From assembly GCF_013113835.1 (NCBI RefSeq), contig NZ_VTYQ01000007.1:248001-312000 (forward strand): a DNA stretch of 64,000 nt. Reading direction: 5' to 3'. The stretch comes from Vibrio sp. RE88. GTDB taxonomy: Bacteria > Pseudomonadota > Gammaproteobacteria > Enterobacterales > Vibrionaceae. The notes under the pieces are model-generated. The model made no database searches, was not told the DNA's origin, and saw only the letters and a program-made list of their open reading frames with translations. Positions 43,924 through 52,884 of this stretch are shown here, one piece after another; within the stretch, counting starts at the first letter, position 1, and each line of letters opens with the position of its first letter. A program made the translations under genes and the position numbers.

Positions 43924-44445
43924 ATGAAAATTGGTCTGTTTTACGGTTCTACGACTTGCTACACAGAAATGGCAGCGGAGAAAATGCGTGCCATCATAGG
44001 TGAAGAGTTGGTGGATATCCGCAATGTCAAAGAAACGCCTCTGGCAGAGATGGCTGATTATGACTTTCTGATTTTAGGCATTTCAACTTGGGATTTCGGC
44101 GAAATTCAAGAAGACTGGAATGAGATATGGGATCAAATCGATGGTGTATCGCTAAATGGCAAAACCGTCGCATTGTACGGCTTAGGCGATCAAGAAGGCT
44201 ATGGCGAATGGTATCTGGATGCAATGGGTATGTTGCACGACGAACTGAAGAAGACAGGTGCTAACCTGATTGGTTACTGGCCAAACGATGAAAGCTACGA
44301 GTTTGAAGCATCAAAGGCGCTGACCGAAGATGGTAGCCAATTTGTCGGTCTCGCTCTGGACGAAGATTCTCAGTATGAACTGAGCGACGAGCGTATCGCG
44401 ACTTGGGTTGAACAAGTCTTGGTGGAATATCAGGAAACGCTATAA
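43924..44445 (+). CDS. fldB: Flavodoxin 2
   Basis: A 173-residue FMN electron carrier. The phosphate loop is GLFYGSTTCYTEMAAEK, and the flavin contact regions LGISTWDFGEIQEDW and YGLGDQEGYGEW follow; the same length as E. coli FldB. The start MKIGLFYG is chosen by family; the ATG at 43909 adds five residues. It is divergent from xerD, as in E. coli. Confidence 0.95.
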   Translation: MKIGLFYGSTTCYTEMAAEKMRAIIGEELVDIRNVKETPLAEMADYDFLILGISTWDFGEIQEDWNEIWDQIDGVSLNGKTVALYGLGDQEGYGEWYLDAMGMLHDELKKTGANLIGYWPNDESYEFEASKALTEDGSQFVGLALDEDSQYELSDERIATWVEQVLVEYQETL

Positions 44446-44448
44446 AAG

Positions 44449-44573
44449 CGGGATGCAGGAATGGGCTTCGCTCTACGGTTAACTGGATGAGCTAAAGTTG
44501 ATCCACTTTGATTGAGCACTCAACTCCAGTTTTCCTGCAGCTCGTTCCCGAAGGACGCAGTTCGTTGTTATTG
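44449..44573. repeat. Dispersed intergenic element, copy B
   Basis: The 128-bp spacer between convergent fldB and ampD contains one CGGGATG unit (44449-44455), the imperfect inverted repeat AAAGT-N6-ACTTT, then GTTCCCGAAGGACGCAG (44544-44560). It shares the AAGGACGCAG and GTTCCCG blocks with copy A near recJ but in a different arrangement. Boundaries are uncertain. Confidence 0.45.
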
Positions 44574-45119
44574 CTAAGAACGTAGCGCGTTTCGATACCT
44601 CACCCAATCAAACACCAAACCCGGATCAGTTTTACGCAGTGGAGCAATATATTGATGACCTGTGATTCTGGGTAAGGTGATTTTAGGGTAATGCTCTTGT
44701 ATCGATTGGGTCAGTTCAGTGAGGGCTTGATATTGCTCATCGGTATACGCAACGTAGTCACAGCCTTCCAATTCAATACCAATTGAATAGTCGTTGCACT
44801 TTTCTCGACCTGCAAAACTTGAAACACCCGCATGCCACGCCCTTGCTGTAAACGGCACAAACTGCACCACCTCACCATCACGCCTTATCAGACAATGCGC
44901 AGAAACGCCCATCTGATGAATAACCTTAAAAAACGGATGCTCTTCAGCGTTCAGTTGCCCCGTAAAAAACTGCTCAATGTAAGGCCCGCCGAATTGGCCT
45001 GGTGGCAAGCTGATGTTATGTACCACCAGCAAGGAGATATCCGTTACATCGGTTCGTTGATCAAAAAAGGGAGACGGAACATGTCTGGCACCTTGATACC
45101 AACCGCTTTCATCAATCAT
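44574..45119 (-). CDS. ampD: 1,6-anhydro-N-acetylmuramyl-L-alanine amidase AmpD
   Basis: A 181-residue cytoplasmic zinc amidase that recycles peptidoglycan fragments and thereby keeps beta-lactamase regulators off. Zinc ligands are His34 (VVHNIS), His155 and Asp165 (HQYIAPLRKTDPG). Length and layout match E. coli AmpD (183). It is divergent from nadC, the usual gammaproteobacterial order. Confidence 0.96.
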   Translation of the reverse strand: MIDESGWYQGARHVPSPFFDQRTDVTDISLLVVHNISLPPGQFGGPYIEQFFTGQLNAEEHPFFKVIHQMGVSAHCLIRRDGEVVQFVPFTARAWHAGVSSFAGREKCNDYSIGIELEGCDYVAYTDEQYQALTELTQSIQEHYPKITLPRITGHQYIAPLRKTDPGLVFDWVRYRNALRS

Positions 45120-45250
45120 GTTTGTCTCCTTTTGCTTACTAAGCTCTTGATTTTAGACTTTCAATGGTGAAATACCAGAATAATGGCTGAATTTCCCTCG
45201 CAGTCATCGTATCATGCGCACCTTATGTTCAACTGCCTATTAGATTTGCA

Positions 45251-46138
45251 ATGAAAGAAACCCACAATAGCCAAGAACGTCTTGAATATTTGAAGCAGCA
45301 TTTACCTCTGGAAATCTCTCGCTCCGTTACCGAAACCATAAAAGAAGATCTCGGTGGTACTTTAGATCCAGCCGCTGATATCACCGCAAGTCTAATCCCC
45401 GCTGATGCTCGCAACGAAGCCACCATCATTACCCGTGAACACGGCGTATTTTGTGGTCAAGCTTGGGCTGATGAGGTATTCAAGCAACTGGGTGGTGAAG
45501 TAAAGATTGAATGGCACGTGCAAGATGGCGATACAGTTGAACCTAATCAGGTACTTTGTCACCTTTCTGGTCCTTCACGCGCGTTACTAACCGGCGAACG
45601 TAATGCGATGAACTTTATCCAAACCTTATCAGGTTGTGCCACTATTACTGCAGAGTACGCAAAGCATCTCGAAGGCACAAATTGTCGACTATTGGACACC
45701 CGTAAAACCATCCCAGGCCTACGTAGCGCACTAAAGTACGCAGTTGCGTGTGGCGGTGGTTTCAATCACCGTATCGGTGTTTTCGATGCCTATCTAATTA
45801 AAGAAAATCACATTATTGCCAACGGCGGCATCGCTCAAACGATTAAGAACGCTAAGCAGTTGAACCCGGGTAAACCTGTTGAAGTTGAAACAGAAAGCTT
45901 AGAAGAACTGACTGAGGCCATTGAGGCCGGTGCTGACATCATCATGCTTGATAACTTCACTACCGACATGATGCGTGAAGCGGTAAGAATTAATGCTGGT
46001 CGCGCTGCGCTAGAAAACTCAGGTAATGTCACTCTAGAAACCCTGCGTGAATACGCTGAAACGGGGGTCGACTACATTTCTGTTGGCGCTCTCACCAAGC
46101 ACGTCAAAGCCATGGACTTGTCGATGCGCTTTAAATAG
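45251..46138 (+). CDS. nadC: Nicotinate-nucleotide pyrophosphorylase (carboxylating)
   Basis: A 295-residue quinolinate phosphoribosyltransferase of de novo NAD synthesis. Motifs include ETIKEDLGGTLDPAADIT, LDTRKTIPGLR, CGGGFNHR and KENHIIANGG. It is divergent from ampD. A terminator separates it from pilA. Confidence 0.96.
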   Translation: MKETHNSQERLEYLKQHLPLEISRSVTETIKEDLGGTLDPAADITASLIPADARNEATIITREHGVFCGQAWADEVFKQLGGEVKIEWHVQDGDTVEPNQVLCHLSGPSRALLTGERNAMNFIQTLSGCATITAEYAKHLEGTNCRLLDTRKTIPGLRSALKYAVACGGGFNHRIGVFDAYLIKENHIIANGGIAQTIKNAKQLNPGKPVEVETESLEELTEAIEAGADIIMLDNFTTDMMREAVRINAGRAALENSGNVTLETLREYAETGVDYISVGALTKHVKAMDLSMRFK

Positions 46139-46157
46139 TCCAATGAAATAGAGAAAA

Positions 46158-46183
46158 AGGGAGGCGATGCCTCTCTTTTTTCG
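46158..46183 (+). terminator. Intrinsic terminator after nadC
   Basis: An 8-bp stem (AGGGAGGC / GCCTCTCT, one G-U) with loop GAT and a T-run, 19 bases past the stop. Confidence 0.82.
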
Positions 46184-46365
46184 TTTTGAAAGCCGTCCCT
46201 CTCCCGAGCATAAAGTGTCTCAGATCGACTTCACGTGAAACTCGCATGTGAAATACTAACTAATCACCACTTACCTACTCGACTCCCCACTTCACCAAAG
46301 TATTCTCAATCTTTCTCTAACAATTACTCTTCAGCGACTCAAATCGAACAGCGTTGGAGAGCAAC

Positions 46366-46806
46366 ATGACTTTATCCAGAGTCAATACACCACGAGGATT
46401 TACCCTGATAGAACTAATGATCGTTGTAGCGATCATCGGCATATTGTCTGCTTTTGCCGTACCTGCCTACCAAAACTACACCATGCGTGCCCATGCAAGC
46501 GATATGCTAAGTACCACTTCTTCAATGAAGACCGCTGTGGGGATATGCTTGTCAAATAATGCTTCAGCCGCTAGCTGCACTTCGGGCAGTAACGGCATAC
46601 CCTCTCAGCAAAACTTCAACGGTTTCTACGTTTCAGCTCAGGCAAGCGGAGCTATTAGCATCATCAAAGCCGCATTGTCTGGAGCGAAAGGATCACTGCC
46701 GAGTAACGCCAGCGTAAGTCTGACTCCTGATGCTTCCAACAGCGGGCTATCGTGGACTGTTAGTTGCAGCGGCACAGACAGCCAAAACTGGTGCCCGAGT
46801 CACTAG
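46366..46806 (+). CDS. pilA: Type IV pilin PilA
   Basis: A 146-residue type IVa prepilin. The 11-residue leader MTLSRVNTPRG is cut by PilD before Phe, giving FTLIELMIVV with the essential Glu5. The hydrophobic N-terminal helix (about 12-36) is followed by a globular head with two cysteine pairs. The start has GGAG at good spacing. It is the major subunit of the chitin-regulated pilus used for DNA uptake in vibrios. Upstream at 46230-46239 is TTCACGTGAA, a palindrome in a region where a CRP-S/TfoX-type site would be expected. Head sequences vary greatly between strains. Confidence 0.94.
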   Translation: MTLSRVNTPRGFTLIELMIVVAIIGILSAFAVPAYQNYTMRAHASDMLSTTSSMKTAVGICLSNNASAASCTSGSNGIPSQQNFNGFYVSAQASGAISIIKAALSGAKGSLPSNASVSLTPDASNSGLSWTVSCSGTDSQNWCPSH

Positions 46807-46808
46807 CC

Positions 46809-48455
46809 ATGAGTGAACTGCCCTTTTTGCTGAAAAAAGCAAATAAAATTAGTGAAGAACAAGCCCTGCAAGCAATATCAGCTACAGAAACCCGACAAAT
46901 TGATGCGTATTCTGCTCTGCTAGAGATTAGTGACCTGACATCCAAACAGCTGACAGCAGCTATCAGTGAACTCTATGCTCTCCCCATCATGTCGTTAGAT
47001 GACTTCGATTATCGAGCTTGTTGCGAGCAGGTCGGCCTTGGCGACTTAATTCGCAGCCACACGGCACTGCCACTAGAGGTAGAGCGACAACATCTTACTC
47101 TAGCGCTCGCCGATCCTTCCATTTCTGAGATAGAACAGGAATTTCGTTTTGCAACTGGCCTAGCAATCAAACTCGTATTGGCCGAGTTACCGACTTTAGC
47201 CCGCGCGATAAACAACCTATATGGAGCTCAAAGCGCCAGCGACGCTCTAGGCTACAAAGAGCTTAGCGTCCTAGACCTTGAACAGTTAGTCGAAACTGAA
47301 GAACATGAATTAATAGACAGTGAGGATCTCAATCACGATAGCTCGCCAATCAGTCGCTATATCCAGCAGATACTGCTGGATGCAGTACGTAAGCAAGCTT
47401 CTGATATCCATTTTGAACCTCATGAATCATGGTTTCGCGTCCGGTTTCGTTGTGATGGCTTGCTTGTTGAAGTGCAGCGACCTCCTCAGCAACTATGCCA
47501 AAGGTTAACCGCCAGACTCAAAATCCTCGCTAAGCTGGACATCGCCGAGCGCAGACTCCCGCAAGATGGTCGTATCACTCTCAATGTGACTCAAACTGAT
47601 TCTATCGACATACGTGTATCGACTCTGCCTACCATATGGGGTGAAAAAATTGTCCTTAGATTGCTCGACAACAGAATGACCAGCTTTGACTTAAGCAGCC
47701 TTGGCTACAATCACATTCAAAGCGAAAGCTATCGTCAGGCGCTGACCAAGCCTCAGGGACTCATTCTGATCACTGGCCCCACGGGAAGCGGTAAGACTCT
47801 GTCTTTATACAGTGGACTTAACATCATCAATCAGAATGAGATTAACATCGCGACGGCAGAAGATCCCGTAGAGATTCACCTAACTGGAATCAATCAGGTG
47901 CAAATTCAACCTCAAATCGGCTTTGATTTCGCTCAGGCACTCAGAGCCTTTCTACGTCAGGACCCCGATGTGGTTATGGTGGGTGAAATTCGCGATCAAG
48001 AAACTGCCGAGATAGCCACCAAAGCGGCTCAAACAGGCCATTTAGTCCTTTCAACACTCCATACCAACTCAGCAGCAGAAGCTATTCTTCGCCTCCAGAA
48101 TATGGGAATAGAAGCTTTCAACCTTGCTGCTTCTCTTAGCCTCATCATTGCCCAGCGTTTGATCAGGTGCCTATGCCCTCAATGCAAGCACCCAACAAAA
48201 AACCAGACTGCCTACTACGAGGCTTCTTCTGAAGGTTGTCAGGACTGCAACCAAGGCTACTCAGGACGAACTGGTATTTATGAGGTACTCACCGTAACAC
48301 CTGAAATTGCACAAGCCGTCAATGAAGGCTCCACTGCACTCCAAATTGAGGACTTAGCGATACAACAAGGCATGCAAACATTACAGCACGCGGGCTTAGA
48401 AAAATTGGCCCAAGGTATCACCAGTCAGGCAGAACTGCAGCGCGTGCTGTTCTAG
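46809..48455 (+). CDS. pilB: Type IV pilus assembly ATPase PilB
   Basis: A 548-residue cytoplasmic AAA-type secretion ATPase powering pilus extension. It has an N-terminal MshEN-like domain, Walker A GPTGSGKT (about 323-330), Walker B/Asp and His boxes (DPDVVMVGEIRDQETAE, TLHTN), and a tetracysteine zinc site (CLCPQC and CQDC). The ATG is two bases after the pilA stop and has no strong ribosome binding site, so translation is probably coupled. Followed by pilC after eight bases. Confidence 0.95.
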   Translation: MSELPFLLKKANKISEEQALQAISATETRQIDAYSALLEISDLTSKQLTAAISELYALPIMSLDDFDYRACCEQVGLGDLIRSHTALPLEVERQHLTLALADPSISEIEQEFRFATGLAIKLVLAELPTLARAINNLYGAQSASDALGYKELSVLDLEQLVETEEHELIDSEDLNHDSSPISRYIQQILLDAVRKQASDIHFEPHESWFRVRFRCDGLLVEVQRPPQQLCQRLTARLKILAKLDIAERRLPQDGRITLNVTQTDSIDIRVSTLPTIWGEKIVLRLLDNRMTSFDLSSLGYNHIQSESYRQALTKPQGLILITGPTGSGKTLSLYSGLNIINQNEINIATAEDPVEIHLTGINQVQIQPQIGFDFAQALRAFLRQDPDVVMVGEIRDQETAEIATKAAQTGHLVLSTLHTNSAAEAILRLQNMGIEAFNLAASLSLIIAQRLIRCLCPQCKHPTKNQTAYYEASSEGCQDCNQGYSGRTGIYEVLTVTPEIAQAVNEGSTALQIEDLAIQQGMQTLQHAGLEKLAQGITSQAELQRVLF

Positions 48456-48463
48456 TAATCTAC

Positions 48464-49678
48464 ATGCAAGCCAAATTGAGACTGTATCAATGGCAAGGTA
48501 TCAACACATCAGGTGCTCGAGTTAGAGGGAAGATACTGGCAGTGTGTGAAGCGCAGGTGATTGACCAACTTAATGAACGCAACGTTCAAGTACGCCTAAT
48601 TCATCATCGTTCTCCTTCCAGCTATCAGCAAATCAAACACCGTATCAAAGCCCGTGACATCACCCGATTCACACGTCAGTGGTCAACGATGCTGATGTCC
48701 GGCTTGAACATTACTGCATCGCTTAAACTGATTGCGAAAAACACTTATTGCGCTGAAATGAAATCTGTCCTGTGGCAGATTCAACAACAACTCCAGTCTG
48801 GTCAATCTGTTTCGCAGTCGCTCAAGCAATCATCTCGATATTTTGATGATCTTTATCTGGATATTGTTCGAGTGGGAGAACAGACAGGGCGCCTTTCCGA
48901 ATCCCTAGAACGGATTGCGAGTTATCGAGAAAAGTCACAACAGCTCAAGGCCAAAGTCCTGCGTGCCGCTATATACCCCAGCATAGTGGTCATGACGGCG
49001 TTAATTGTCGCATTCTTAATGCTCACCCAAGTTATTCCTGAATTTGAGAGCATGTTTGTTGGATACGGGGCACAGCTGCCTTGGTTCACTCAGCAAGTGC
49101 TGGCCTTATCTCAGACAACGCAACATCACAGCATCCACCTCACGATAGGCCTTATTCTCACGGCTCTGAGTATTACGCTTGGTTATCGCTGTTCGCGTCG
49201 ATTTCGCTTTTGGCTTGATGAAATCAAAACCCACCTGCCGATTATTGGCAATGTCATAGTGAAAGCTTCGTTAGCTCGCTTCAGTCATACGCTTGCCATT
49301 AGCCTGAACTCTGGCTTACCCATCATTTCGTGCTTAAATACCGCGGCACGTACCACAGATAACCGTCACTATCAGCGAATTATCGAACAAGTCACACAGC
49401 AGGTAAGTACTGGGGTTGCCCTGAATACGGCAATGCGCCAGTCAGGCCACATCCCTGAGCTTCTATTGCAAATGATCATGATAGGGGAAGAGTCCGGCCA
49501 GCTTGATAAGATGCTCAACCAAATCGCCAATCAATATGAAGCAGACGTTGAATCCGTCATCGAGAACCTAGGCAAAGCTATCGAGCCCATACTCATCCTG
49601 CTACTTGGCGGGTTAGTGGGAAGTTTGGTGATCGCTATGTATCTGCCTATCTTTAACTTAATGAACATTATGGGATAG
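48464..49678 (+). CDS. pilC: Type IV pilus inner-membrane platform protein PilC
   Basis: A 404-residue T2SF-type platform protein. It has two homologous cytoplasmic GspF domains (about 65-190 and 270-390) and three transmembrane helices (near 170, 215 and 380). The repeated GEQTGRL / GEESGQL motifs are present. It connects PilB to the growing pilus. Confidence 0.95.
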   Translation: MQAKLRLYQWQGINTSGARVRGKILAVCEAQVIDQLNERNVQVRLIHHRSPSSYQQIKHRIKARDITRFTRQWSTMLMSGLNITASLKLIAKNTYCAEMKSVLWQIQQQLQSGQSVSQSLKQSSRYFDDLYLDIVRVGEQTGRLSESLERIASYREKSQQLKAKVLRAAIYPSIVVMTALIVAFLMLTQVIPEFESMFVGYGAQLPWFTQQVLALSQTTQHHSIHLTIGLILTALSITLGYRCSRRFRFWLDEIKTHLPIIGNVIVKASLARFSHTLAISLNSGLPIISCLNTAARTTDNRHYQRIIEQVTQQVSTGVALNTAMRQSGHIPELLLQMIMIGEESGQLDKMLNQIANQYEADVESVIENLGKAIEPILILLLGGLVGSLVIAMYLPIFNLMNIMG

Positions 49679-49727
49679 TATATCCGCCATTACTCAAATA
49701 TGACGTGCACAACCAGCTGAATCATTT

Positions 49728-50597
49728 ATGGATCTGTTTAATTATTACCCGTGGTTGTTTCCCACACTTGCTACTATTTTGGGCCTGATCATTGGCAGCT
49801 TTCTTAACGTAGTGATCCACCGTTTACCTCAAATGATGGAACGGGAATGGCGACATGAGTGTGCTGAAAGCTTCCCAGAATACGGTATCGAGCCTCCACA
49901 CGGCACCTATAACCTCAGTGTTCCTCGCTCCACCTGCCCAAGCTGTAAAACGCAAATCCGTAACCTCGACAACATCCCGGTGGTGAGCTGGCTGCTTTTA
50001 CGTGGTAAATGTCGTGCCTGCCAAGCAAAAATAAGCCCTCGCTACCCGCTGATCGAGCTGCTTTCAGGCGCAATGAGCTTTGCTATCGCTTATCAGTTTG
50101 AACTGAACGTCTTTAGCATCGCCCTGCTGTTTTTTACCTTTGTCCTGATTGCGGCAACATTCATTGATTTTGATACCATGCTGCTGCCAGACCAGCTTAC
50201 CTTTCCGCTCATTTGGTCGGGTATTGCTCTTGCCTTATTCGGCTTCAGCCCAGTTTCCCTGCAAGACTCTGTTGTTGGCGCCATGGCTGGTTATTTGTGC
50301 TTATGGTCTGTCTACTGGGGCTTCAAGCTGCTCACTGGTAAAGAAGGCATGGGCTATGGGGATTTCAAACTTCTTGCCGCACTCGGGGCTTGGTTAGGTT
50401 GGCAGTACTTGCCAGTTGTCGTGTTACTCTCCTCATTAGTAGGTCTAGTCTTTGGCATCATTCAGCTGCGACTACAAAAGCAAGGGATTGATAAGGCTTT
50501 TCCATTCGGCCCTTATCTCGCCATCGCCGGATGGGTCAGTGCGATGTGGGGAGAAAGCATCATAAATTGGTACTTCACACAAATTTTGGGGATCTGA
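49728..50597 (+). CDS. pilD: Prepilin peptidase / N-methyltransferase PilD
   Basis: A 289-residue polytopic inner-membrane aspartyl protease that cleaves and N-methylates prepilins, also for type II secretion and MSHA pilins in vibrios. The cytoplasmic loop has CPSC and CRAC cysteine pairs (about 72-100). Catalytic aspartates are in DFDTMLLPDQ and GMGYGDFK. It is next after pilC and one base before coaE. Confidence 0.96.
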   Translation: MDLFNYYPWLFPTLATILGLIIGSFLNVVIHRLPQMMEREWRHECAESFPEYGIEPPHGTYNLSVPRSTCPSCKTQIRNLDNIPVVSWLLLRGKCRACQAKISPRYPLIELLSGAMSFAIAYQFELNVFSIALLFFTFVLIAATFIDFDTMLLPDQLTFPLIWSGIALALFGFSPVSLQDSVVGAMAGYLCLWSVYWGFKLLTGKEGMGYGDFKLLAALGAWLGWQYLPVVVLLSSLVGLVFGIIQLRLQKQGIDKAFPFGPYLAIAGWVSAMWGESIINWYFTQILGI

Positions 50598-50598
50598 T

Positions 50599-51207
50599 AT
50601 GCCTTTTGTTGTCGGATTGACTGGCGGTATTGCCAGCGGAAAAACCACCGTCGCCAACCTTTTTCACAGCCAGTTTGGCATCGACATTGTTGACGCTGAT
50701 GTCGTGGCTAGAGAAGTGGTTGAACCCGGAAGCGAAGGGTTAAAAGCCATTGAGACGCGTTGGGGGTCGGATATCTTACTGCCAGACGGAACATTAAACC
50801 GAGCTAAGCTTAGAGAAGTCATCTTTACCAATGAAGAAGAAAAAGCTTGGATCAATGGATTGCTTCACCCCATGATTCGCAAAAAAATGCAGGCTGATAT
50901 CGCTAAGGTTACGTCGCCTTACGGTTTGCTGGTGATTCCGTTAATGGTCGAAAATAACCTGCAGAGCTTGGCAGATCGAGTCTTGGTCGTTGATGTAGAC
51001 AAGCAAACCCAAATGCAGAGAACGGTGGAAAGAGACGGTGTTCCTCTGGAACAAGTAGAGTCAATCTTAGCTGCGCAAGCTAGCCGCACACAACGACTGG
51101 CAATCGCAGACGATGTGATTAAAAATAATGCAACAAACCAAGAACTTTTGCCTCAAATCACAGAATTACATCAAAAGTACCTAGAAATATGTAGGGAAAA
51201 TCGGTGA
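50599..51207 (+). CDS. coaE: Dephospho-CoA kinase
   Basis: A 202-residue P-loop kinase for the last step of coenzyme A synthesis. The P-loop is GLTGGIASGKTT (residues 6-17), followed by DADVVAREVV. Its ATG is one base past the pilD stop, with GGGGA inside pilD as the ribosome binding site. The order pilD-coaE-zapD-yacG is common in Gammaproteobacteria. Confidence 0.96.
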   Translation: MPFVVGLTGGIASGKTTVANLFHSQFGIDIVDADVVAREVVEPGSEGLKAIETRWGSDILLPDGTLNRAKLREVIFTNEEEKAWINGLLHPMIRKKMQADIAKVTSPYGLLVIPLMVENNLQSLADRVLVVDVDKQTQMQRTVERDGVPLEQVESILAAQASRTQRLAIADDVIKNNATNQELLPQITELHQKYLEICRENR

Positions 51208-51240
51208 GAATAAAGGAAGAAGAATCTAAGGCCGCATGTA

Positions 51241-51981
51241 ATGACAACGCACTTTTTTGAACATCCATTAAATGAGAAAACTCGCATATATTTACGCGTT
51301 GAAGCTTTGCTGAATCAGTTAAGTGTTTCTTCTCAATTTAGTGATGACATGCAGCACTTGTTGTTCTTTCGTTCCCTGTTTGATCTGTTAGAAATCTTCG
51401 AACAAATACAGTTAAAAAGTGAACTGGCCAAAGACATTGAAAAACAGCGCTTAACCTATCGCTCATGGCTTGATGTCGAAGGGGTCGATCAGGACATGCT
51501 AAGTAACATCCTAGCTGAAGTCGATAATGTGCACAGCAAGTTGATGGCGGCAGAGCGTTTTGGTCAAAGCCTTAAAGAAGATCGTTTTCTCAGTGCTATA
51601 CGCCAAAGGTTTAACTTACCCGGTGGATCATGCTGCTTTGACCTACCAGCCCTTCACCATTGGCTGCACTTACCTGTAGAGCAAAAAACCAGAGACACTA
51701 ACCTCTGGTTGGATACACTTCAGCCCCTGACAGACGCTCTCAAGCTTTGGTTACGCCTAACTCGAGAAACAGGTCACTTCCAACCACAAGAAGCCACCGC
51801 GGGCTTCTACCAAAGTGATGCTGAGGAGGCCAATATTCTGCGCCTCGAAATTCCAATGCAATACGGTGTGTTCCCTATGATTTCCGGCCATAAGAATCGT
51901 TTTGCGATTAAATTCATCAACTTTGCTTCGGGACAGGCTTCCGTCGATAACATTCAGTTCCGTCTGGCAGTATGTAGCTAG
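51241..51981 (+). CDS. zapD: Cell division protein ZapD
   Basis: A 246-residue cytoplasmic protein that binds the FtsZ C-terminus and bundles FtsZ filaments. It matches ZapD (about 247 residues, opening FEHPLNEKTRIYLRVE). Position between coaE and yacG supports it. No catalytic motif is expected. Confidence 0.94.
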   Translation: MTTHFFEHPLNEKTRIYLRVEALLNQLSVSSQFSDDMQHLLFFRSLFDLLEIFEQIQLKSELAKDIEKQRLTYRSWLDVEGVDQDMLSNILAEVDNVHSKLMAAERFGQSLKEDRFLSAIRQRFNLPGGSCCFDLPALHHWLHLPVEQKTRDTNLWLDTLQPLTDALKLWLRLTRETGHFQPQEATAGFYQSDAEEANILRLEIPMQYGVFPMISGHKNRFAIKFINFASGQASVDNIQFRLAVCS

Positions 51982-52032
51982 CTGAGATAGCGCTATACTC
52001 GACCTGAGTTAAACATTTTCAGAGATAATCCC

Positions 52033-52227
52033 ATGTCCAAAATTACCATCGTACCTTGCCCAAAATGCGGTACAGACGTCGAGTGGGGAGAACAAAGCCC
52101 TTACCGTCCATTCTGCAGTAAACAATGCCAAATGATCGACTTTGGTGAATGGGCCGATGAAGAGAACAGTATTCCAGGCGCACCGGATATGTCCGATTCT
52201 GATGGATGGTCTGAAGAGCAATATTAA
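52033..52227 (+). CDS. yacG: DNA gyrase inhibitor YacG
   Basis: A 64-residue zinc protein that binds GyrB. Four cysteines in CPKCG and FCSKQC form the zinc site, followed by IDFGEW and an acidic tail with the EEQY end. It is last in pilABCD-coaE-zapD-yacG. Confidence 0.95.
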   Translation: MSKITIVPCPKCGTDVEWGEQSPYRPFCSKQCQMIDFGEWADEENSIPGAPDMSDSDGWSEEQY

Positions 52228-52258
52228 TTGAGGCGTACCATTTACGCAGGAATAGAGG

Positions 52259-52287
52259 GCCGATGTGAGAACATCGGCTCTTTTATT
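52259..52287 (+). terminator. Intrinsic terminator after yacG
   Basis: An 8-bp stem (GCCGATGT / ACATCGGC) with loop GAGA, then TCTTTTATT. It ends the pil-coaE-zapD-yacG unit. The 144 bases between here and 52432 hold only a small CTTTCT/AGAAAG hairpin. Confidence 0.85.
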
Positions 52288-52431
52288 ATCTAACGTAACG
52301 CTCAGGTTGTTTTATCAAGCGACTTGTAGCTCAGGACGTAGATATTTTTCTTTCTAACCTAGAAAGAGGGGTTGAGTTTGGCAGTAAATGAGCGCCGATA
52401 ACAACGGTAGATAGGAAGTTATAAGCAACGA

Positions 52432-52462
52432 ATAAAAAAGCGGAGGCCTTAAGGCCTCCGCT
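52432..52462 (-). terminator. Intrinsic terminator after rplS
   Basis: A 24-bp perfect palindrome centred on GGCCTTAAGGCC (52439-52462), followed on the minus strand by TTTTTTAT. It lies 27 bases past the rplS stop. Confidence 0.92.
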
Positions 52463-52489
52463 AATATTATGAGAACGCTAGTTATAGCA

Positions 52490-52843
52490 TTACTTCTTAG
52501 CAAGCTTCTCTTTAATACGAGCTGACTTACCAGAACGCTCACGTAGGTAGTACAGTTTGGCACGACGTACTGCACCGCGGCGTTTAACTTCAATGCTATC
52601 AACCATTGGAGAGTGAGTTTGGAACGTACGCTCTACACCTTCACCGTTAGAAATCTTACGTACAGTGAATGCAGAATGTAGACCACGGTTACGAACACCG
52701 ATTACAACGCCTTCAAAAGCCTGTAGACGCTCACGGTCACCTTCTTTTACCTTAACTTGAACAACAACTGTGTCACCAGGTGCAAAGTTAGGTAGGTCTT
52801 TTTTCATTTGCTCTTCTTCAAGAGCCTTGATGATGTTACTCAT
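52490..52843 (-). CDS. rplS: 50S ribosomal protein L19
   Basis: A 117-residue protein at the 30S/50S interface. The start MSNIIKALEEEQMK is preferred over an ATG two codons upstream. It is last in rpsP-rimM-trmD-rplS. Highly basic, with KRRGAVRRAKLYYLRERSGK near the end. Terminated by a strong palindrome. Confidence 0.97.
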   Translation of the reverse strand: MSNIIKALEEEQMKKDLPNFAPGDTVVVQVKVKEGDRERLQAFEGVVIGVRNRGLHSAFTVRKISNGEGVERTFQTHSPMVDSIEVKRRGAVRRAKLYYLRERSGKSARIKEKLAKK

Positions 52844-52884
52844 TTTCAATATTCCTAGAATAAACTGATACTAAATTTAATAGG

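Noticed and set aside
52439..52462. 24-bp perfect palindrome as an operator
   Set aside because: It is followed by a T-run right after rplS, so intrinsic termination explains it.
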